The notes beneath the pieces were generated by a model, which saw only the letters and a program-made list of their open reading frames with translations, did not search any database and was not told where the DNA came from. The position numbers and the translations under genes were made by a program. Source: Candidatus Limnocylindrales bacterium (GTDB lineage: Bacteria > Moduliflexota > Moduliflexia > Moduliflexales > JAUQPW01). Taken from it: a DNA stretch of 64,000 nt. The stretch lies in assembly GCA_035559535.1 (NCBI GenBank), contig DATMBG010000034.1:21215-85214 (forward strand), given 5' to 3'. Positions within the stretch are counted from its first letter, which is position 1; each line of letters begins with the position of its first letter. Shown in pieces: positions 35,432-44,413 of the stretch.

Positions 35432-35886
35432 ATGCCAGAAAAACCCAAACTGCTCGATCCATTACACAATACCCTCCGTCCCACAAGCCCTACAGCAAAC
35501 GCTAAGATTTGGCTTATGTGGATGGGAATAAACGCTTTATTTACTGTCAAGGGGGACGTTTAACCTACTCAGGGGGATGTTTCTTGTTGGGAAACAGTAG
35601 GTTAAGTGTCTCCCTTGACAGAGTAATGGGGGCAAAGGAGGTGGAGGAGTTTATAACCCATCTGGCCCGTGAGCAAACCGTGGTGGTCAGTACGCAGAAT
35701 CAGGCATTAAATGCTATTGTGTTTCTCTACAAAGAGGTTTTGGGAATTAAATTCAACCAATTACACGTAGAACAGGCAAAAAAGCCTGAAAAGCTGCCGG
35801 GGGTCTTTACGTGTAGGGAGTCATCAGTCCGGCAGAGAGGATGTAAAAATTTTGATGGTTCTGGCTTAAAAATTCTTCTGGGCTAA
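35432..35886 (+). pseudogene. intI: Integron-type tyrosine integrase, broken
   Basis: AAAGGAGG lies seven bases before ATG 35432 (MPEKPKLLDPLHNTLR), the usual start of integron integrases. After about 26 codons the frame shifts and resumes as AYVDGNKRFIY. A 78-bp hairpin follows, then MGAKEVEEFITHLAREQ, STQNQALNAIVFLYKEVL and KKPEKLPGVFTCRE, the SAM-like N-terminal domain. The catalytic domain with the R-H-R-Y residues is missing. It is divergent from the cassettes, the canonical integron arrangement. A TTGACA lies at 35391. Confidence 0.8.
35544..35621. mobile_element. 78-bp MITE-like hairpin inside the integrase remnant
   Basis: The ends CTGTCAAGGG...CCTACT (35544-35569) and AGTAGG...CCCTTGACAG (35596-35621) are inverted repeats matching at 23 of 26 positions, with a 26-base loop. 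The element is 26 codons long, so it kept the frame open. It replaces the spot where integrases have a short KRHP-like segment. No target duplication is clear. Confidence 0.7.
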
Positions 35887-36363
35887 AACTCCCGTCGGCA
35901 AACGCTATCCTGCCTAAGGATCCGGGTCAATTTAGTCGGTATCTTAGTTCCGTTAGGAGTGATCTATTCATAGCAAAATCTTTTGACTTTCCCTGCTATA
36001 ATTAGATTGCCCCGCTGGGGCCGTAGTATTAAGTTAAGGGTGGAAGTCCTTGTTAAAGACAAAAACACCCCCACCCTCTTCCTCCCCCGCTTCGCAGGAG
36101 AGTGGACTTGGACCACAGCGTTCCTTCCCCTGCGGTAGCGGGGGAAGGTCAGGAAGGGGGCCTTAACTTAAGGTCATGGTGCGCTGGGGCTGTACAACAA
36201 GAATTACCTATCCCCAACTGATTAGCACTGATAGCTCGCCTAAAATCCCGTTGACATTTCTTTCCATTCATGCTAACACTTGTTAGTCATACAGATTTCG
36301 TAGACTTTACATTTGTTTTGAGGGGTTGGTAGTTTTTACTTTTTATAAAGGAGAATATAGCGT
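35887..36363. other. 477-bp region ahead of the CHAT gene
   Basis: No gene is seen. It holds the word GCCCCGCTGGGGC near 36011, also near 7497. It also holds an imperfect inverted repeat around CCCCCGCTTCGCAGG (36085) and CCTGCGGTAGCGGGGG (36138), preceded by AACACCCCCA as in the REP-like family at 25912. Confidence 0.5.
36251..36286 (+). promoter_or_regulatory. Promoter and dyad ahead of the CHAT gene
   Basis: TTGACA (36251-36256), a 17-bp spacer and TAACAC (36274-36279) form a plausible promoter. The dyad CTAACA-CT-TGTTAG (36273-36286) sits directly on the -10 and could be an operator. The start codon at 36364 has AAGGAG about ten bases upstream. Confidence 0.5.
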
Positions 36364-38067
36364 ATGCCCACACTACCCACACAGCGAAACCTGCCCTCCG
36401 GCACTCCAGGCCGGAATAATTCCTCCCTTTCAAAACCTCGAAGGCTTTCTTTAAGGCTGGCCTTAGGGTCTATTACAGAAGTGGACGCTTCCGCACTGGT
36501 TGTAGGACACTTTAAAGGCGTTGCCCCCCGTAGTGCAGAACTTGCCGTTGATCAGGCCATTGGATCGATTATTAATGATTTCGAGAATCGGCGGATGATC
36601 AGTGGAAATCTGGGGGAGATTTTCTTTATTCCAACACACCGAACCAGGTTATACGCTTCTACGGTGATACTGGCCGGATTGGGTAACTTCTCCAGCTTTA
36701 CCAAGGATAGTTTGAGACTGGTGGGAATGAATCTTATCAAAGGGCTGGTAAGTACCAAAATTTATGATTTCGGTATTGTTTTAATGGGCTCCAATGCAGG
36801 AAATTTATCGGTAGAAGATGCGACTCGAACCCTTATATACGGAATCTATGAAGGACTACAGAATTATGATCCAGACGGCAGGATCCAGGAAATGACCCTG
36901 GCCGAGATCAATGAGGAGAAATATCGAAAAATCCGAGAGGTCCTTTTGAATTTCCTGAAAAGTGATCTCTTAACTCAAAAACTGGATATCTCCTTTTCTG
37001 AATGTGCCTTGACCGGAATCCAGGCCGAACCGACCAAGGAAAAAATATCTCCTTTAAATATTGTAATTCGAACCGAGGGAACCAAACTTATTTTTTCTGC
37101 CCTGGGAGAGTCGGCTACCCTGCGTAAGGAGCAAGTCATCTCTCCAAAAATCATCGAAGGCATCCGGAAGAAATTGGAGGATTCGTATGGAAAACCTCAG
37201 GCCGAAGAAATTCAAAAAGCCCATGGAAAACTCCTCTTTGACCAGGTGGTCCCGGAAGATATCCAGAAGGTTATCCTGGCCTGCAAGGGTCGTCCCATCG
37301 CGTTATCCTTAGATTCCTATGCAGCTTCTATTCCCTGGGAGCTTATGTACACCGATCGCCCAGACTGTCCGGGTTTTCTGGGACTCAACTTCCCCATTGG
37401 CCGACAGCTTATGATTGATGCCCCGGTTACCAAGTGGCTGGCCCGCAGAAAGATAAAAGGTAAGCTAGACTTCCTTTTAATAGGGGATCCCACTGCAGAT
37501 CTCCCGGGAGCTGCCGAGGAGGCAAGGATCCTTTCAAGGTTTTTGAACTCTTTACAGGGAGTTCAGGTAACCACCCAAATAGGACCCAAAGACAACACTG
37601 CTGAAGAGGTTTTAGCTCAATTAGGTTCAGGAACCTACGATATCGTCCATTATGCCGGACATGCCTATTTTGATCGGCGAGATCCCTCTGAAAGTGCCTG
37701 GATATTTAAGGACGGGGGAAGGGTGCGCGCCCGGGATTTGGTAAATCTATCCAGCCTTCCGGCATTGCTTTTTTCAAATGCCTGTGAAGCCGGAGTTGTT
37801 GAGCCGATTTACCATACGGATAAATACGGGGTCGCAGAAGCTCTCCTGCGGGCGGGTCTTATTAACTATATCGGAACCTTCTGGCAAATCAACGACTCAC
37901 CGGGAGCTTTTTTTGCCGGAAAATTCTATGAAAAACTCCTCCAGGAAAGAACTATCGGAGAATCTTTGGTTGAAGCCAGAAAAGATATGATTCGAAAATT
38001 CGGCTACAAAGAGTTAAACTGGGGAAGTTATATGTTATACGGAAATCCAATGTTTCGATTTAAGTAG
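36364..38067 (+). CDS. CHAT-domain caspase-like protease with an M17 N-terminal-like domain
   Basis: The 567-residue protein has two parts. Residues about 30-190 resemble the non-catalytic N-terminal macro-like domain of M17 leucyl aminopeptidases: VVGHFKGVAPRSAELAVDQA, VILAGLGNFSSFTKDSLRL, RTLIYGIYEGLQNY. No M17 metal-binding catalytic domain follows. Residues about 300-567 are a CHAT protease with DIVHYAGHAYFD (His433), LLFSNACEAGV (Cys474) and the closing GSYMLYGNPMF. CHAT proteases act in signalling and phage defence. No partner gene (TPR, sensor or substrate) is adjacent. It lies next to the integron remnant. Confidence 0.85.
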   Translation: MPTLPTQRNLPSGTPGRNNSSLSKPRRLSLRLALGSITEVDASALVVGHFKGVAPRSAELAVDQAIGSIINDFENRRMISGNLGEIFFIPTHRTRLYASTVILAGLGNFSSFTKDSLRLVGMNLIKGLVSTKIYDFGIVLMGSNAGNLSVEDATRTLIYGIYEGLQNYDPDGRIQEMTLAEINEEKYRKIREVLLNFLKSDLLTQKLDISFSECALTGIQAEPTKEKISPLNIVIRTEGTKLIFSALGESATLRKEQVISPKIIEGIRKKLEDSYGKPQAEEIQKAHGKLLFDQVVPEDIQKVILACKGRPIALSLDSYAASIPWELMYTDRPDCPGFLGLNFPIGRQLMIDAPVTKWLARRKIKGKLDFLLIGDPTADLPGAAEEARILSRFLNSLQGVQVTTQIGPKDNTAEEVLAQLGSGTYDIVHYAGHAYFDRRDPSESAWIFKDGGRVRARDLVNLSSLPALLFSNACEAGVVEPIYHTDKYGVAEALLRAGLINYIGTFWQINDSPGAFFAGKFYEKLLQERTIGESLVEARKDMIRKFGYKELNWGSYMLYGNPMFRFK

Positions 38068-38186
38068 AAAACCATAGCCCTGCTACATCTTTGCGAACTT
38101 TACGCCTTTCAGGGATTCCGGGGTTAAAATTAAGCCGCCCGGGACGCTAAGCAGGCGCAAAGCCCGCAGGATAAAGAGAAAGAACC

Positions 38187-39335
38187 ATGAAAATCACCGA
38201 TGTCCAAACATTCCTGACAGGTACCCGGTGGCGGAATTTTCTTTTTGTGAAAATCTCTACCGATGAGGGAATCACCGGTGTGGGGGAGGCCACTCTGGAA
38301 GGGAAAGAGAAAGCAGTAGAAGCAGCCATTCACCAGTTGAAGCGGCGGAACGTTGTGGGGGCAAATCCTTTCAACATTGAAGAGATATGGATGCGTATGT
38401 ATCGTAACGAGTTCTGGCACGGGGGACCGGTTCTCCTTACGGCCATGAGCGGGATCGAAATAGCCTGCTGGGATATTGTGGGAAAGGCCTTAGGACAACC
38501 TGTTTACAATCTCCTCGGAGGCCGCTGCCGGGACAAAATCCTCACCTACGCCAACGGCTGGTACGGCGGGGAACGAACTCCAGAAAACTTTGCCCGACGG
38601 GCTAAACGGGTGATTGAAAAAGGGTATAAGGCCCTTAAATTTGATCCGTTTGGCTCCGCAGGCCGGGAAATGAGTCGACAGGAAAAAGTTAAGTCCATCG
38701 ATATTGTTGCAGCGGTTCGGGATGCCGTAGGTCCGGATATAGAAATTTTCATAGAGGTCCACGGAAGATTCAGCCCCATGACCGCCATCGAAATCGCTAA
38801 GGAACTGGAACCTTATCGACCCGGCTGGTACGAGGAACCGGTTCCACCCGACAACCATGACGCCATGGCTCTGGTGGCCCATAAAATCAATATCCCCGTC
38901 GCAACCGGTGAACGCCTCTATACCCGATATGGATTCCGAAGACTCTTTGAACTCCAGGCCGCCAGCATCATCCAACCCGATATCCTTCACACCGGAGGAA
39001 TTCTGGAAACCAAAAAGATCGCCGCCATGGCCGATACTTATTATATGACCGTCGCTCCCCACAATCCCAACGGGCCCATCTCTACGGCAGTGGCCGTTCA
39101 GATAGATGCCTGCCTGACCAATTTTTATATTCAGGAGTGCCTGGATGATTTTGATGTCCCCTGGAAAAGTCAACTGGTTAAAGGAGCTCTGGAAATCAAG
39201 GATGGTTATATCACCATTCCCGACAGGCCCGGCATCGGTGTCGAACTCAATGAAGAAGTTATCCAGGAACATCCCTACCTGGAAGATGCCTTCTTCAATA
39301 TGTGGGGTGAGGGATGGGAAAAGGATTTTGCTTAA
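38187..39335 (+). CDS. Enolase-superfamily dehydratase (mandelate racemase / galactonate dehydratase-like)
   Basis: The 382-residue protein has the capping start MKITDVQTFLTGTRWRNFLF, then GVGEATLEGKEKAVEAAI and ARRAKRVIEKGYKALKFDPFG. The metal ligands are in IFIEVHGRFSP and WYEEPVPPDNH, with a third at IPVATGERLYTRY. The late His is in VAPHNPNGPIS. The KFDPF and IEVHGR pattern fits galactonate- or mannonate-type acid sugar dehydratases rather than muconate cycloisomerase. The natural acid is not known. Confidence 0.85.
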   Translation: MKITDVQTFLTGTRWRNFLFVKISTDEGITGVGEATLEGKEKAVEAAIHQLKRRNVVGANPFNIEEIWMRMYRNEFWHGGPVLLTAMSGIEIACWDIVGKALGQPVYNLLGGRCRDKILTYANGWYGGERTPENFARRAKRVIEKGYKALKFDPFGSAGREMSRQEKVKSIDIVAAVRDAVGPDIEIFIEVHGRFSPMTAIEIAKELEPYRPGWYEEPVPPDNHDAMALVAHKINIPVATGERLYTRYGFRRLFELQAASIIQPDILHTGGILETKKIAAMADTYYMTVAPHNPNGPISTAVAVQIDACLTNFYIQECLDDFDVPWKSQLVKGALEIKDGYITIPDRPGIGVELNEEVIQEHPYLEDAFFNMWGEGWEKDFA

Positions 39336-39353
39336 TCTCATTGTTTATCTTTC

Positions 39354-39381
39354 CCGATAGCGCGAACCCTCGCGCTACCGG
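39354..39381. repeat. Short GC-rich hairpin
   Basis: TAGCGCGA (39358-39365) pairs exactly with TCGCGCTA (39370-39377) around an ACCC loop, extended by CCG/CGG with one mismatch. It lies ten bases before the next start codon, in a 55-bp gap between two plus-strand genes. It has no T-run. Confidence 0.6.
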
Positions 39382-39390
39382 CCTGAATCC

Positions 39391-41034
39391 ATGGTGAAAG
39401 GTAACCTCAAGGGGGGAGTGTCCCTTGTAACCAAGATGGGATTGCTCCCCATCCTTTTCTATTTGATCTTTTTCTGGATCCTTAACGACCCCCTTATCGG
39501 ATTATTCTCTACCCATTTGTTTGCAGATCAAGGGGACGGATTACAGAATCTCTGGAATCTGTGGTGGGTCCATAAGGCCGTCACCCAGCTTCATCAATCC
39601 CCCTGGCATACAATTTATCTCCGCTATCCGTCCGATATGACCCTCCTGGGACATACCTTGAATCCCTTCAACGGTTTCATGGCGTCAGGATTGCTAAAAT
39701 TTTTGACGCTGACGGAAGCTTACAATTGTATCGTTATTTTTTCCTTCGTTATGGGCGGACTGACCGCTTTTTTACTAGCCTATTATTTCACCCGGTCTTA
39801 CGGCGGTAGCCTCCTGGCAGGCTATATATTTACCTTCTCCAATTATCACTTTGCCCATGCCCAGGGACACCTGAACCTGGAATCTCTGGAATGGATCCCT
39901 CTCTTTGTACTCTGCTGGTACCGATGGGTTACCAAACCCGGCGTGGCGATGGCCCTGACCTCTGCCTTTGTACTCTTTGCGGTTATTCTGTGCGATTATT
40001 ATTACTTTTTTTATTCGGTTTTGATCGGCTTTTTGATTTTGATCTGGTATGCCTTCCAAAAGGATCTCTTTTTCTTTCTCAGAAGGGCGTATTTAACTTC
40101 TCTGATAATCTTCCTTACGGCTACCCTCCTGACTACAGGACCTCTGGTTATTTCCTTGCTGCTCGTAAACAGGAAAGATCCCTTTATAGGTGCCCACCAA
40201 CCCCAGGAATATTCCCTGGACCTGCTGGCCCCTTTCATCCCCGGAGGTCATTGGCGCTTTGCCCATTTAACCCGGTTTTATTGGTCCAAATTACCCGGTA
40301 ATATCGATGAAAGTAGCGTTCATATCGGTGTTTCCGTTTTCTGCCTTCTGATGTTGGTATGGATCCGGAGGCATAAAGTTCCACTCCGGGATTTAGGACT
40401 CTGGTACCTTATCCTCGTTTTCTTTACCGTCCTGAGTCTGGGACCCGTCTTGCAGGTAGGGGGAAAGGGGATCCCCTTCATAAAATTGCCCTATGCCCTG
40501 CTGGAAGTGGTATTCCCTCCGATAAAACTTTCCGGTGCTCCCGTACGGATGATGGTTATCCCCATACTCAGCGCGGCAGTTATCTGCGCTGCAGGATTTA
40601 AATCCCTTTTCCATGGATTTATCGGAAAGCGAGGGTGGACAGGATTCTTCTTGATCCTGCTTTTCCTGGAATATCTACCGAAACCCATTCCGGCCTCTAA
40701 ACTCAATGCACCGGACTACGTGAAGGTTTTGAAGGACTTACCGGATACCGGGGGGATCATCGATACCACCGCCCGACCTACTCTGGCACTTTACTATCAA
40801 ACCATTCACGAAAAACCTATGGCCTTTGGCTATGCTTCTCGAATTCCTACCAGTGTCAACAACAAAGATCAAAAGCTATTACAAATTCTTAACGATCAGC
40901 GATACCCTTTACTTTATTGTGACTATTATATTAAATACTTGATTACGGACACCCTTACCAACGTCCCGGAAGGTCGTTTGCTTTATCAGGACGCAAAGGT
41001 AAAGTTGTACGATCTGGAAAATCAATGCCCATAG
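39391..41034 (+). CDS. Polytopic membrane protein, probable GT-C-type glycosyltransferase
   Basis: The 547-residue protein has about eleven TM segments. After the first TM comes THLFADQGDGLQNLWNLWWV, an acidic motif in the first extracytoplasmic loop like that of lipid-linked-sugar GT-C enzymes. Later landmarks are FTFSNYHFAHAQGHLNLES and a soluble C-terminal end of about 110 residues. It is likely a membrane glycosyltransferase using polyprenyl-phosphate sugar, but the assignment is by architecture only. The start is uncertain: Met1 lacks a Shine-Dalgarno sequence and Met16 is an alternative. Confidence 0.6.
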   Translation: MVKGNLKGGVSLVTKMGLLPILFYLIFFWILNDPLIGLFSTHLFADQGDGLQNLWNLWWVHKAVTQLHQSPWHTIYLRYPSDMTLLGHTLNPFNGFMASGLLKFLTLTEAYNCIVIFSFVMGGLTAFLLAYYFTRSYGGSLLAGYIFTFSNYHFAHAQGHLNLESLEWIPLFVLCWYRWVTKPGVAMALTSAFVLFAVILCDYYYFFYSVLIGFLILIWYAFQKDLFFFLRRAYLTSLIIFLTATLLTTGPLVISLLLVNRKDPFIGAHQPQEYSLDLLAPFIPGGHWRFAHLTRFYWSKLPGNIDESSVHIGVSVFCLLMLVWIRRHKVPLRDLGLWYLILVFFTVLSLGPVLQVGGKGIPFIKLPYALLEVVFPPIKLSGAPVRMMVIPILSAAVICAAGFKSLFHGFIGKRGWTGFFLILLFLEYLPKPIPASKLNAPDYVKVLKDLPDTGGIIDTTARPTLALYYQTIHEKPMAFGYASRIPTSVNNKDQKLLQILNDQRYPLLYCDYYIKYLITDTLTNVPEGRLLYQDAKVKLYDLENQCP

Positions 41035-41091
41035 GTCCCTTAAATAATCGAAAAGATAAGCTAACAGAAACAGAATGAGAGGTCGACGCTT

Positions 41092-42123
41092 ATGAGTCAC
41101 ACTCAAAGAGAATCTTTAAAAGTTCTTTTACTTGGGAACATGGCGGTTACTGCCCTGGAGGGTCTCCAGGCAAGGGTTCAAGTACCTTGTGAATTTATTC
41201 CTGTTCCGGGAAAACTGGAGGATCCGAAAGCTCTCTCTTTGATAGAAGAAGCCGACGTGCTGGTGGCGCCCGGTTTTACAAAGAAAATGGGGGCAGTTGC
41301 AAAGAAACTCCGACTGGTTCAGGCTCCTTTCGCCGGTTTAGAGGCCTTTGACTTAGAGGCGCTTCCTCCAGGTGTTGTTCTGGCCAATGTCTATAACCAT
41401 GAAGTCAGTATTGCGGAATTTGTCCTGATGGCTATGTTGGTTTTGAGTAAACAACTCAAAAAATACGATGCGGATCTAAGACGGGGTTTCTGGGGTCATA
41501 AGCCGTTTTTTGCCGAGCCTTTGGTAGGAGAGTTGCAAAACAAGATTTTAGGTCTTATCGGCTTCGGCCACATTGGTCGGGAGATTGCCGTGAGGGCGCG
41601 GGCTTTTTCCATGAAGATTTGGGCCATCCGAAAACACGGTAAGGAAGGAATTCAGGATTCCAAAGCTCCCCAGATAGATTTCCTTGGAGGGAAAGAAGAT
41701 TTACCTCAACTCCTGAGCCAGGCCGATTTTATCGTTCTCTGCTGCCCTCTTACCGAAGAAACCCGGGGTCTCATCGGAACCAGGGAATTTAACAGGATGA
41801 AACCTACCGCCTATTTAATCAACATTGCCCGGGCCGAAATTGTGAATGAAGAGGCTCTTTATCAGGCTTTATGGGAAAAGAAGATTGCAGGGGCAGCTCT
41901 CGATGTGTGGTACCGGTATCCTCGGGGGTATCCTTCCACTTCCGACGAGCAGTGCTTTCCCTCTCGATTCCCCTTTCAGGATCTGGATAACGTGATTATG
42001 ACCCCGCATATTTCTGGAAGAGCAGAAAGTACCCTTCAAGGTCGTTTACGGGATATAGCAGATAATATAAGTCGGGTATACCACGGACAGCCGTTGAAGA
42101 ACGTGGTGTATGTGGGAAAATAA
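41092..42123 (+). CDS. D-isomer-specific 2-hydroxyacid dehydrogenase
   Basis: The 343-residue protein has the NAD-binding GLIGFGHIGREIAVRARAF. The catalytic Arg is in LINIARAEIVNEEAL, the Glu region follows, and the His is in VIMTPHISGRAEST. This is the phosphoglycerate/glyoxylate/hydroxypyruvate reductase family. The fingerprint does not identify the substrate. GAGAGGT precedes the ATG. A strong hairpin follows the stop. Confidence 0.87.
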   Translation: MSHTQRESLKVLLLGNMAVTALEGLQARVQVPCEFIPVPGKLEDPKALSLIEEADVLVAPGFTKKMGAVAKKLRLVQAPFAGLEAFDLEALPPGVVLANVYNHEVSIAEFVLMAMLVLSKQLKKYDADLRRGFWGHKPFFAEPLVGELQNKILGLIGFGHIGREIAVRARAFSMKIWAIRKHGKEGIQDSKAPQIDFLGGKEDLPQLLSQADFIVLCCPLTEETRGLIGTREFNRMKPTAYLINIARAEIVNEEALYQALWEKKIAGAALDVWYRYPRGYPSTSDEQCFPSRFPFQDLDNVIMTPHISGRAESTLQGRLRDIADNISRVYHGQPLKNVVYVGK

Positions 42124-42126
42124 AAC

Positions 42127-42207
42127 AAAAGAAAGAACGGAGATACAGGATTTACCATATCTCGTAAAGACGCTCTGCAGGGCGTCCTATCTACCGTTCT
42201 TTCTTTT
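42127..42207. terminator. Bidirectional intrinsic terminator
   Basis: AAAAGAAAGAACGG (42127-42140) is exactly complementary to CCGTTCTTTCTTTT (42194-42207), extended by AGATA/TATCT with one bulge. It encloses a second small stem GACGC...GCGTC. The A/T tracts suit termination on both strands, between the convergent dehydrogenase and PpiD-like genes. Confidence 0.8.
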
Positions 42208-42225
42208 TAAACTCCCGGGGTCAAT

Positions 42226-44145
42226 CTAAGCTCTGGACTGAAGCAGTTGGTTCAAGGGAGGTTTAATGTTGGCCTTTTTCTTGAGTTCTTCTATAAACTC
42301 CCGATAGGCCGTACTCTGCTTCTGTTGAAGAAGGCTCCTTCGAAGGTTTTCCTTCTCCTCCTGGAATTTCTTTTCATCGATTCCGGGCTTTTCTACGACC
42401 TTTAAAAGGACGAAACCTCCGGGTGTTTTAATGGGATCACTGACCTGATTTACCTCTAAAGAAAAGGCCGTATGAATGATCTCTTCTGATTTTTCGGCCA
42501 TATCATTCAGAAACCATCGTCGGTTGAAGGGTTCCGGTTTAACCGGGGTTAATTGATACTTTTCCAATAAAGATTCCCAGGAAGCCCCGGCTTTAAGTTC
42601 TGCCAGGAACTCGTTGGCTTTTTTCTCGGCCAACTCTGTGGCCTTATTGTCTATAATCTTCTCTTTAACCTGTTCTCTGGCTTCTTCCAGGGAGGGGATG
42701 TAGGAGTCTTTTTTCTCCACAAGCTGCAGGATATAAAATCCGGCACCCGGCACTTCTACCACCTGGCTGATTTCTCCAGGAGAAAGGGTAAAAGCAGCTT
42801 CTTGAAAAGGAATCAGGATCCCCATTTCAGGACCGACCGGTTCCATACGGGCAAACAGGTTACTGGTCTTGAGAGGTAAACCTGTGGCTTCAGCGGCCTG
42901 TTTGAGATCTTTGGTTTCCAGGGCCTTCTGGTAGACTTCATCCGCCCGCTGACGGGCCACCTCCTGGGCTTTTTCCCTTTTCAGAATGGTCTGAATCCCG
43001 GGCTTGGCTTCTTCATACGGATTCTCGCCAAGGACATCTTCTACTTTGATAATATGATAGCCAAACTCCGTCCTCACCAGGTCACTCACTTCACCCTTCT
43101 TCAAAGAAAAAGCGGCTTTCTCAAAGGGCTCGACCATTTTTCCTTTGGTAAAATATCCGAGATCTCCTCCATTCTCGGCGGCTCCGGGTTCTTCAGAATA
43201 CTGCCTGGCCATGGCAGCAAAATCCGCACCTTCTTTAATCTTTTGTAAAACCTCTTCGGCTTTTTTCTTAACTTCCTGCTCTTTCTCCGGGTCTGCCCCC
43301 GGGGGGATCTTGAAGAGAATATGACGGGCTTTTATCCGTTTTTCTTTCGGAAATTGATCCCTGTGCTGATCAAAATAATCCTGGATCTCGGACTCCTCTA
43401 CGGTCACCTGATCGGTAAAGGTTTGCGGGTCTATATACAGATAATTGACCCGGACCCGGTCCGGGGTTTTAAAATCCTCTTTATGGTCTTCATAGTACCT
43501 GGCGATTTCCTCATCGGTTACGGTTACATCCTTCTGAAAAGTACTCGGTTTGATGGCAACGTATTCTATCTTGACTTTCTCATTTTGGAGCCGATACTCC
43601 AGTTCTACTTCCTTGTCAGAAACTTTAATCCCATCCTGGATGGCAGCCTCGAGCTTCTGAATAAGTAAATCCTCTTGAATACTCTCTTCAAACTCCTGGG
43701 GGGTTATTCCCGACCTTAACAAAACAAACTTATATTGATCAGGATCGAACTTCCCATCCTTCTGAAAGACCTGGTACTTGGTAATGGTATCCAATAACTC
43801 CTCTTCAGAGATTTTCATCCCCCGCTTTTCAGCTTCGGCCAATAATAATTCCTTTTCAATCAGGCTCTCCAAAGCCATTCTCTCTAAATTTAGGTTTTTA
43901 ACAAGATCTTCTGTAAATTTATCTTTATAAAGGTTCCGGTAGAAATTATAGAGCCGATTACGGGTCATTTGCAGCTCTCGCTGATGAATCTCTTTGCCTT
44001 CCACCGTGGCAACTATATTGGACGCCCCTCCGGTACCCAAAGATCCTTTACCCCAAACCAGAAAAATAGTCAGAATAAAGGAAGCTATTACCAGCCAGAG
44101 GGTAATACTTAATTTTTTGATATTATTTCGCATGGCCGCGAGCAT
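42226..44145 (-). CDS. ppiD: Membrane-anchored peptidyl-prolyl isomerase chaperone (PpiD-like)
   Basis: The 639-residue protein has one N-terminal TM (LWLVIASFILTIFLVWG), a SurA-N-like helical region, and a parvulin domain at about 265-372 with IKARHILFKIPPG, FAAMARQYSEEPGAAENGGD and FGYHIIKVED. A second, degenerate parvulin-like part follows (IPFQEAAFTLSPGEISQVV). It helps secreted proteins fold at the periplasmic face of the membrane. GGAGG lies ten bases before the ATG. The length matches PpiD. Confidence 0.88.
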   Translation of the reverse strand: MLAAMRNNIKKLSITLWLVIASFILTIFLVWGKGSLGTGGASNIVATVEGKEIHQRELQMTRNRLYNFYRNLYKDKFTEDLVKNLNLERMALESLIEKELLLAEAEKRGMKISEEELLDTITKYQVFQKDGKFDPDQYKFVLLRSGITPQEFEESIQEDLLIQKLEAAIQDGIKVSDKEVELEYRLQNEKVKIEYVAIKPSTFQKDVTVTDEEIARYYEDHKEDFKTPDRVRVNYLYIDPQTFTDQVTVEESEIQDYFDQHRDQFPKEKRIKARHILFKIPPGADPEKEQEVKKKAEEVLQKIKEGADFAAMARQYSEEPGAAENGGDLGYFTKGKMVEPFEKAAFSLKKGEVSDLVRTEFGYHIIKVEDVLGENPYEEAKPGIQTILKREKAQEVARQRADEVYQKALETKDLKQAAEATGLPLKTSNLFARMEPVGPEMGILIPFQEAAFTLSPGEISQVVEVPGAGFYILQLVEKKDSYIPSLEEAREQVKEKIIDNKATELAEKKANEFLAELKAGASWESLLEKYQLTPVKPEPFNRRWFLNDMAEKSEEIIHTAFSLEVNQVSDPIKTPGGFVLLKVVEKPGIDEKKFQEEKENLRRSLLQQKQSTAYREFIEELKKKANIKPPLNQLLQSRA

Positions 44146-44413
44146 GGTTCCAAGTTCCTCCTTACTTTCTTATCTTCATCTCTTTATAAGGATATCCCAA
44201 CGCTTAAACTCACGAAGATGAAGAATAATCCTTAAATCTTCAGGATACTCCAGTCTTATACCTGTTCCTCGTGAAGAGGTTACCTGAAGATTGGGCAACG
44301 CTATGGGGTTGCTCTTCCACTTGTAGTGAACAGTTACTATATTATAGTCTTCTTCTAAAAAATCGCAACAAAAAATGGTTTTTTTAAGTCGTCCGCATTA
44401 CTATATTAAACTT

